Assembly: GCF_020921035.1 (NCBI RefSeq)
Contig: NC_063153.1
Location: forward strand, 9,486,001-9,550,000
DNA from: Rhodamnia argentea
Lineage: Eukaryota > Streptophyta > Magnoliopsida > Myrtales > Myrtaceae
DNA: 64,000 nucleotides
Direction: 5' to 3'
In this document: piece after piece, positions 62,108 through 64,000 of the stretch
Numbering within the stretch: the stretch's first letter is position 1
Layout of the letters: each line of letters starts with the position of its first letter
The notes under the pieces: model-generated
Seen by the model: only the letters and a program-made list of their open reading frames with translations
Database searches by the model: none
Told to the model about the DNA's origin: nothing
Translations under genes and position numbers: made by a program

Positions 62108-63259
62108 CCTCGCTCAGACACACCGATCGAATTCTCTCCCTTTCTCAATGGAGCAAGAGATCTGGCGAAGGGAGGGACTGAATTCCTTCGCCTTCTCAAC
62201 ACGCCATGCCTCTGTCTCTGCAACACACACACTCTCCCTCTCTCTCTCGGCTTCTCAATCTCTAGCTTTCAGTCCAGCTGCATCCGTCGATGGTTGTCGT
62301 TTTATCGCTTGGGCCTTCGTTTCCTATAATTGAATTCGTTTTGTTTATTCTGCGACGTTGAGGAGTCTCTTCACCGGATGAGCGAGTAGCCGGTGGCTCG
62401 GCTCGGCCTATGGCTTGGCTCGAGACGGCGCGGAGTGAGTCGAATGGATCCATCAGCCCGTGGGAAATTTCGGATTTTCCTAAATTAGGAATTTTTAAGA
62501 AAAAACTTGTTGTGATCGCTCTTTATTTACTTTTAGGCTATATTTGGGAATGCAAGGAAAATGGGAGGAATGATAATTTGGATGGAAAGTTGAGAAGAAT
62601 ATCAAATTTCTGTGAGAATATTGTGGAGGAAAAATTTTATAATTTGTGGCAATTTCATGCAATTTTCTCTTTCCGTAGCATTTCCGCGCATGGCATTAGG
62701 AACAGTCCAAACGCAAAAAAAAATAAAAAATAAAAAAATTGAGATCTATTTTACCATTCAGCGCACCCTAGATCGCAACATTAAATTAGTAAATAAACGA
62801 TTCACAGTAGTTGGCGATTCGTAATTTGGTTTGATTACTATACATGGTACATATTCGAGATACTTTAAAAACAACGGTGTTTTCTTTTTGTTCATGTGTA
62901 AAGACCCAAAAATATAACATCTTAGTGGTAGATTATTGCACATGAAGTAGAAGATGAGTTTGAGTTATTGAGACATAAAAATGTATGTATTTATGATATG
63001 CACGTGCTAAAAAAAATTACGAGTTGTATCTCCTTTTCTTGTTCGGAATACTTGATGGTGTTATTTGTTGAATATGAAATAATGATATTTACCAAATCAA
63101 GTCGGATTTATCTTTATTTATGAAAAGTTCGTATCACCAAAAAAATCTAAATTTGCTAGTTGTTAGACGAAGGTAAACTAATAAATGGTGGAATTTGAGC
63201 CGTTCCTCTGATGTCTAAAAATTTGAATTATTTTATTTATGTATTTATTTATGTTTGTT
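62108..63259. other. CESA1 promoter and leader, then AT-rich flank
   Basis: The first 230 bases are GA-rich on the gene strand (CT-rich on plus near 62220-62250), as in many CESA leaders. Beyond about 62500 the sequence is AT-rich with no gene. No firm TATA box was identified. Confidence 0.45.
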
Positions 63260-63800
63260 AGGGCTATTATCACAAAAAAAAAATCAAATTAACACACATG
63301 TCTTAAACTAATTTTTGTGTCACAAAAACTCTCGACCGATACACTCGTGCCACATTTACCCTAAAATAATTTTTCTCACAAAAAATCTCAAATATGTATA
63401 TCTGCGTCACATTTATCTCAAACTAAATTTTACCTCACAAAAAATCATAAACTAGCATACCCATGCTATATTTATCAAAACTATTCTTTGTGTCACAAAA
63501 AAATCTCAAATCGGTACACACATGCAATATTTACCCAAAATCATGGTAAATCTGAAATTTTTTGGGGTAAATACAGAGCGGGTACCTGAGTTTTTTTTTT
63601 TTGTCAAAGGGTGCACCAGTTTGGAGAATAAATGTGGTACTAAGCATCTTGGTTTGAAAATTTTGTGATATAAAAAAATAATTTGAAATAAATATATCAT
63701 GTGGGTATCAATTAAAAAAAATTCGAGATGTGAAAATTAATTTAAAATGAATATGACACGAATGTATCAATGAGGAATTTTTGGTGATATTAGCACTTTT
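63260..63800. mobile_element. Inverted-repeat element with arrayed ends
   Basis: The left arm has four to five tandem units of about 55-60 bases built on TCACAAAAA-TCTCAAA...CATGCCACATTTACCC. The right arm has them reversed (GGGTAAATACAGAG, GAATAAATGTGGTAC, GAATATGACACGAATGTATCAATGAGGAATTTTTGGTGATA). No coding sequence. Architecture matches the elements at 15.8 and 48.6 kb although the sequence differs. Confidence 0.65.
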
Positions 63801-64000
63801 TGTTATTGCTTGCATATTCTGATTTTAGTATGAATTACACAGTCACGGCTGAGCTCGAAAGCGATGGGCCTTGATTGCTCGACAGTTGGTAAGGCAGCTG
63901 TCCGGCTCACTCTCTACGACACGACAGTGAGCCGAAATCCGCGGTCGTTCAGCCATCACTGTCTCGACTCTTAACAAACCGATGCAACCGAACCACGTTG
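63801..64000. other. Window edge, nothing recognised
   Basis: A more GC-balanced segment begins near 63840 and runs off the window. No frame could be assigned. Confidence 0.4.

Overview
This window is nuclear DNA of a flowering plant. It shows spliced genes with GT-AG introns, a eukaryotic tRNA-Gly(UCC), long intergenic stretches full of transposon debris, and plant-only families (cellulose synthase, PGG-domain ankyrin proteins, polygalacturonase, EG45/plant-natriuretic-peptide-like proteins). Gene content and order point to a eudicot. A woody rosid such as a member of the Myrtales is my guess, but the sequence alone does not prove it.

Layout. 1-6.7 kb is gene-poor, with a polygalacturonase relic and one inverted-repeat element. 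6.9-14.6 kb is an eight-exon ankyrin/PGG-domain membrane protein gene. Its sixth intron holds a small copia-type LTR element, and that element's 5' LTR is split by a 2.38-kb non-autonomous CACTA transposon with an exact 3-bp target duplication. 14.9-20.2 kb is retroposon, inverted-repeat and simple-repeat sequence. 20.6-25.9 kb holds a polygalacturonase pseudogene followed by a nearly complete polygalacturonase gene that lacks one splice acceptor. 26-29.7 kb holds a retroposon with target duplications and the tRNA gene. 30.1-31.2 kb is an intronless Golgi-type nucleotide-sugar transporter. 34.4-41.7 kb is a 14-exon AFG1-like mitochondrial ATPase with a TRIM retrotransposon in one intron. 42.5-45.9 kb holds a broken and an intact EG45/PNP-like gene, both on the minus strand. 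50.6-53.0 kb is a three-exon Brittle1-type adenine-nucleotide carrier. 54.2-62.1 kb (minus strand) is a 14-exon cellulose synthase of the CESA1 type.

The right half is the most informative part. Its order is transporter, AFG1-like ATPase, BT1 carrier, CESA1. It looks like the undivided form of two Arabidopsis blocks, At4g32390-At4g32400-At4g32410 (CESA1) and At2g25520-At2g25530-At2g25540 (CESA10), each of which kept only part of the set. Three proteins here relate to the cell wall: CESA1 makes cellulose, the transporter is of the type that feeds Golgi glycan synthesis, and polygalacturonase cuts pectin. I see no sign that they are co-regulated.

I joined exons by hand from reading frame, splice sites and family conservation. 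All coding models except the polygalacturonase sum to an intact frame with canonical sites. I found no previously unknown multi-gene system. The most notable items are the conserved gene block, the nested transposons, the damaged polygalacturonase and a set of elements whose ends are inverted arrays of short units.
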